From: WLWS01 sp965243105
GTDB taxonomy: Bacteria > Pseudomonadota > Gammaproteobacteria > Eutrophobiales > Eutrophobiaceae
NCBI GenBank assembly: GCA_965243105.1
Contig: CBDEUC010000001.1
Span: 124,001-188,000 of the forward strand
Direction of reading: 5' to 3'
DNA: 64,000 nt
Shown: positions 60,713 to 64,000 of the stretch, in pieces
Position numbering within the stretch: the stretch's first letter is position 1
Layout: the number at the start of each line of letters is the position of its first letter
The notes under the pieces: generated by a model
What the model was told of the DNA's origin: nothing
The model's database searches: none
Seen by the model: the letters and a program-made list of their open reading frames with translations, nothing else
Translations under genes and position numbers: made by a program

Positions 60713-62127
60713 AGTCTTTCCCCTTCAGGGTCAGTAATACCAAGGTCGAAATCCAGTACCGGCTGGTACGACGGATCGTTACGGTCATACATGAGTGCAC
60801 CATCAATATAGACCTGTTCCGCCTTGCTGAAGATGCTGAAGGGGTCACCATCCCAGAGCACAACGTCGGCCATTTTTCCGACCTCAAGGCTGCCTGTCCT
60901 GTCAGCGATTCCCAGCGAAAGCGCCGGGTTCAATGTTATCCACTTGATTGCCTGGGCACGGCTTACCGGGAAACCGGCTTTTCTGCCAGAGGCCATTACC
61001 TTGGCGGCTTCCTGGTTCAGGTGTTGTATGGTGATTGCATCATCCGTATGAACAATGGCGCACGCGTTGGCGTGATCCACCATCGCAACGTTTTCCTCCA
61101 CCATGTCGTAAGCTTCATGCTTGAATCCCCACCACTCGGGCCACATGGCTGCGCAGACCTTATTACGGGCGAGCACGTCTGCTATCTTGTAAGCCTCGAT
61201 GGCGTGATGAAATGCAGTCACCCGGTAACCAAACTCCCTGGCAATATCGAGCATGACTGCCATCTCCTCTGCACGGTAACAGTGGTTATGCACGAGGATA
61301 TTGCCCCTCAATACTTCCGCCAGTGTTTCCATCTGCAGATCCCGGGTTGGCGGATCTGCTTCTTCACCGCTGGCCTGCTTTTCCCGGTACTTATCCTGTT
61401 TTTGCATGTACTCGGTGGCCTTTATCCATGCCGCACGATAGCCCGCCACGTTTGCCATGCGTGAAGCGGGTGCCTGTTTTCTTTCCCCGTAGACGCGCTT
61501 TGGATTCTCCCCGCAGGCCATTTTTAAACTATGGGGAGCGCCCGGGAATTTCATGCCCTGCATGGTGCGGGAAGGTACGTTCTTCAGCGTTACCCCGCGT
61601 CCGCCAAAGAGGTTTGCTGAACCCGGAAGAATCTGCAGGGCAGTGATGCCGCCGGCGAGTGCCAGGGTAAACTGTGGGTCCTGTGTGAAAATTGAGTGCT
61701 CGGCCCACACCTGGGCCGTGTTTGGTGAGGTAATCTCGTTACCATCCTGCGCGGCCTCGTGTACTGGCACGGGGTACACACCCAGGTGCGAGTGTACGTC
61801 AATCAGGCCGGGCGTGAGCCATTTACCCGTGCCGTCTATTTCCCTTGCGCCGGGGCGGGACTGTATATCATCACCTATTTCCGAGATCAGGCCGTCTTCC
61901 AGCAAGATAGCGGAATTTTCAAGCTGCTTTCCTGTGCCAGTGAGCACTGTGACATTCCTGATAATGACGGCTTCATGGGGGATCGGGGTGTAGGTGCTGG
62001 GAAAAGCCGGTTCGGTCTTTTCCATCGCCTGGCTCGCTTCGGCCTTTACAACCGGGTTTGTCTGGCAGGCAAAAAGTGCCGGTAAAAGCATAAGAATAGT
62101 AAGAATTCTTAATGATATTCGATGCAT
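60709..62127 (-). CDS. Lipoprotein amidohydrolase
   Basis: 472 residues from ATG 62127, preceded by a strong AGGAGGAGA; an earlier in-frame start is poorer. Signal peptide with lipobox LFAC near residue 21 (LLPALFACQTN). The canonical metal start is intact (LIDVHSHLGVYP), then HNHCYRAEE, TAFHHAIEA, IVHTDD and the end NPALSLGIADRTGSLEVGKMADVVLWDG. The substrate is unknown. First gene of a two-gene unit with the exported amidohydrolase; the two share about the same fold and probably act on related imides or peptides. Confidence 0.85.
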   Translation of the reverse strand: MHRISLRILTILMLLPALFACQTNPVVKAEASQAMEKTEPAFPSTYTPIPHEAVIIRNVTVLTGTGKQLENSAILLEDGLISEIGDDIQSRPGAREIDGTGKWLTPGLIDVHSHLGVYPVPVHEAAQDGNEITSPNTAQVWAEHSIFTQDPQFTLALAGGITALQILPGSANLFGGRGVTLKNVPSRTMQGMKFPGAPHSLKMACGENPKRVYGERKQAPASRMANVAGYRAAWIKATEYMQKQDKYREKQASGEEADPPTRDLQMETLAEVLRGNILVHNHCYRAEEMAVMLDIAREFGYRVTAFHHAIEAYKIADVLARNKVCAAMWPEWWGFKHEAYDMVEENVAMVDHANACAIVHTDDAITIQHLNQEAAKVMASGRKAGFPVSRAQAIKWITLNPALSLGIADRTGSLEVGKMADVVLWDGDPFSIFSKAEQVYIDGALMYDRNDPSYQPVLDFDLGITDPEGERL

Positions 62128-62354
62128 ATCTCCTCCTGGGTAATACGTACCGTGTTGCTGAGATTTTCCACCACCGGCCCATGATACCTTTTCTACCTGC
62201 AATGTGGAGCCAGCGGGCAAAAGAAGGGCGGGTGAAACTGCGTTTTATCGCACCGGGGACGAATTCCATCGCTGAATGTGCGTATTTCGGCTAATATCCA
62301 TGTATCGTCGTGTTTCGATCGTGCCGGGCAATACATAACGAAAAGGTCAGTGTC

Positions 62355-63503
62355 ATGGTAAGACTGGTTTATCTCCTGCTTGGAATTGTGCTACTGGGTG
62401 GCTGTGCCACGACAGGGAATATCACTTCCCTGACTCATGAGCAGGTAGACTGGTTGCTGAGCGGTCGCGCCCTGGACGGTGTTGAAATAGACTGGCAGGA
62501 TCTTCCCGAAGAACGCATCCTTTATTTGAATCCCGAAATGCGCAGGTACGCCGAGCATGCCGTTGATGGCTACGAAGGCAGGGACCGCGTGACGGCGCTG
62601 GTCAGCGCCCTGATCGGTAGCTCGGGACTGGCGCTGAGTTACGATGCCCATGCTACCTATACCGCCGAAGAGGTATTTGAGCACGGACGGGCAAACTGCC
62701 TGTCTTTTACAAACCTGTTTATCGCCATGGCACGTTACGTGGACATGGATGCGCAATACAACGAGGTGGATGTACCGCCAATCTGGGACATGCGCAGCAA
62801 CAACACCCTGGTACTGAACAAGCACATCAATGCCATGGTAACCAGGCAGCAACGCTTCAGGCATGTTATCGACCTGAATGCAGAGGAGTACGAGCAGCAT
62901 TACGAGCAAAGGAATATTGACGACAGCCTCGCGCTTGCCCAGCACTACAATAACAAGGCCATGGGCTACCTCATGGACAGCGATTACTCCGAGGCCTTGC
63001 GCTACATGGTGAAAGCTATCGAGATTGAACCGGGAATATCGTTCCTGTGGAACAACCTCGGTTCGCTGTACCGGCGCGCCGGTAACCGGCAGGCAGCCGA
63101 GCTGTCCTATATCGCAGCAATTGATAGTAACGAGGACGACCTGGTCGCAATGAGCAACATGGCGAGGCTTTACCGGGACAGCGGAAAAATAGAGCTCGCG
63201 CTTTATTACGAGGAAAAAGCGGAAGCCTACCGCATGCAAAACCCCTATTTCCTTTACAACATTGCGCAGAAAGCGTTTATACAGCGAGATTATGATAGTG
63301 CCCTTGCGCACATTGACGACGCGATCGGCCGTTATGATAAGGAACATCGATTCTTCTTTTTAAAGGGTGCGATTCTCGAACGAACCGGCAGCAACCAGGA
63401 AGCCTACACCCATTTCAACAAGGCCCTGGAACTGAGTTCCAATCACGCACAGCAGGCCCGTTACCGAAGAAAAATGGATCGCCTTAACGACAGCAATTCC
63501 TGA
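62355..63503 (+). CDS. Lipoprotein with transglutaminase-like and TPR domains
   Basis: 382 residues from ATG 62355. A lipobox LLGGC lies near 16 (VLLGGCATTG). Residues about 40-190 resemble transglutaminase-like protease folds, with the nucleophile candidate Cys in HGRANCLSFTNLF and His and Asp later. Four or five TPRs fill 210-380 (AMGYLMDSDYSEALRYMVKAIEIEP, NNLGSLYRRAGNRQAAELSYIAAI). An envelope protein role is likely. A longer minus-strand frame over it is antisense shadow. Confidence 0.8.
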   Translation: MVRLVYLLLGIVLLGGCATTGNITSLTHEQVDWLLSGRALDGVEIDWQDLPEERILYLNPEMRRYAEHAVDGYEGRDRVTALVSALIGSSGLALSYDAHATYTAEEVFEHGRANCLSFTNLFIAMARYVDMDAQYNEVDVPPIWDMRSNNTLVLNKHINAMVTRQQRFRHVIDLNAEEYEQHYEQRNIDDSLALAQHYNNKAMGYLMDSDYSEALRYMVKAIEIEPGISFLWNNLGSLYRRAGNRQAAELSYIAAIDSNEDDLVAMSNMARLYRDSGKIELALYYEEKAEAYRMQNPYFLYNIAQKAFIQRDYDSALAHIDDAIGRYDKEHRFFFLKGAILERTGSNQEAYTHFNKALELSSNHAQQARYRRKMDRLNDSNS

Positions 63504-63579
63504 AACGGTTCACTGTTCCGTACCAGGCCAGTTTTTCTATTACCCGCAGCAGGCTATATCCCGATAACGCTTGATCACC

Positions 63580-64000
63580 ATGGACAATGTCGACTGGGAT
63601 GCCTACTGGCGAAATGCCGAGTCCTCTGCAGCCCACCTGGATGGGGGACCGCAGGACGATGCACTGGAAAAGTTCTGGCGGCAATTTTTTACGGAACAAA
63701 TCGCTTCCCTGGATAAGCCGTGCTCCCTGCTTGATATTGCCTGTGGTAATGGCGCAGTACCCAGGTTTGCGCTTTCCAGCAGCAGGCAGCTGGACGCAGC
63801 CGCCAGCATATATGGACTGGATGATTCCCTCGCCGCGGTCAAGGAAATGGTGCGGCGTGACAGCACGCTTAATGGAATAGCTGCGCCAGTCAGCCAAATG
63901 CCGTTTAGTGATGATACTTTCGATATCGTGACAAGCCAGTTTGGGATTGAATATGCGGGTAAAGACGGTTTTCCCGAGGCTATTCGAGTGCTCAGGCCAG
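63580..64000 (+). CDS. SAM-dependent methyltransferase, truncated by the window end
   Basis: The visible 140 residues from ATG 63580 contain motif I LLDIACGNGAVPRFAL and later PFSDDTFDIVTSQFGIEYA, typical of class I (UbiE/BioC-like) methyltransferases. The C-terminal part is outside the window. It lies 76 bases after the TPR lipoprotein. Confidence 0.78.
   Translation, partial: MDNVDWDAYWRNAESSAAHLDGGPQDDALEKFWRQFFTEQIASLDKPCSLLDIACGNGAVPRFALSSSRQLDAAASIYGLDDSLAAVKEMVRRDSTLNGIAAPVSQMPFSDDTFDIVTSQFGIEYAGKDGFPEAIRVLRP

Noticed and set aside
62391..63347. A long 318-codon frame on the minus strand
   Set aside because: It lies wholly antisense to the transglutaminase-like/TPR lipoprotein gene, which has a lipobox, domains and normal codon use. 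The antisense frame has no recognisable family.

Overview
The window is bacterial chromosome from a Gram-negative gammaproteobacterium, probably a marine or aquatic Pseudomonadales/Cellvibrionales-type lineage. The evidence is LpxH (lipid A), AmpD/AmpE, a TonB-dependent receptor, a sigma-32-type promoter before lon, and a backbone gene order (lpxH, ppi, cysS, tRNA cluster ... tRNA-Leu, tig, clpP, clpX, lon, hupB, tRNA-Val, tRNA-Asp, ppiD) that closely resembles Pseudomonas as I recall it. I cannot name the species. No phage genes, integrase, transposase or CRISPR array were seen.

Layout. 1-4.7 kb: the end of an SdiA-regulated/YjiK-like secreted protein, then a secreted metallophosphatase with a kinase-like C-terminus, a PycTM/DUF5706 membrane protein (the Pycsar effector family, with no cyclase beside it), and a secreted CotH-like kinase. 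4.7-11 kb: a TonB-dependent receptor, then a leftward run of mtdA, a Sel1-SPOR protein and two tandem paralogues of unknown family. 11-18.9 kb: fchA, nadC, a retropepsin-like protease, an ankyrin protein, egtB-egtC, ampD-ampE, lpxH and a cyclophilin. 19-21 kb: cysS and four tRNAs (Pro, Arg, His, Lys).

21-50.7 kb is accessory and lies between two parts of what looks like an ancestral tRNA cluster. It carries: (a) a carbamoyltransferase fused to a 2-oxoglutarate/Fe(II) prolyl-hydroxylase domain, an orphan response regulator, a flavin-dependent halogenase and a berberine-bridge-type oxidase; (b) a tightly coupled pseudaminic-acid cluster (pseB, pseC, pseF, Gfo/Idh, class III aminotransferase, pseG, formyltransferase, pseI, pseA-like amidotransferase, methyltransferase, flavoprotein, glycosyltransferase-like) in which a formyltransferase occupies the place where an N-acetyltransferase (PseH) would be expected; (c) a catabolic set with a LuxR regulator, a CMD-family protein, a nitrilase, a cyclase-family hydrolase and a two-subunit LigB-type extradiol dioxygenase resembling 2-aminophenol 1,6-dioxygenase; and (d) a His/Asp-rich HExxH protein and a small secreted Cys-rich protein.

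50.7-59.4 kb is the conserved proteostasis block: tRNA-Leu, tig, clpP, clpX, lon (sigma-32-like promoter overlapped by a 23-bp palindrome), hupB, tRNA-Val, tRNA-Asp, ppiD. 59.4-64 kb holds two exported amidohydrolases in an operon, a transglutaminase-like/TPR lipoprotein and a truncated methyltransferase.

No folD is present beside cysS, where it sits in Pseudomonas as I recall. The mtdA-fchA pair upstream encodes the same two folate reactions, so it may replace FolD here.
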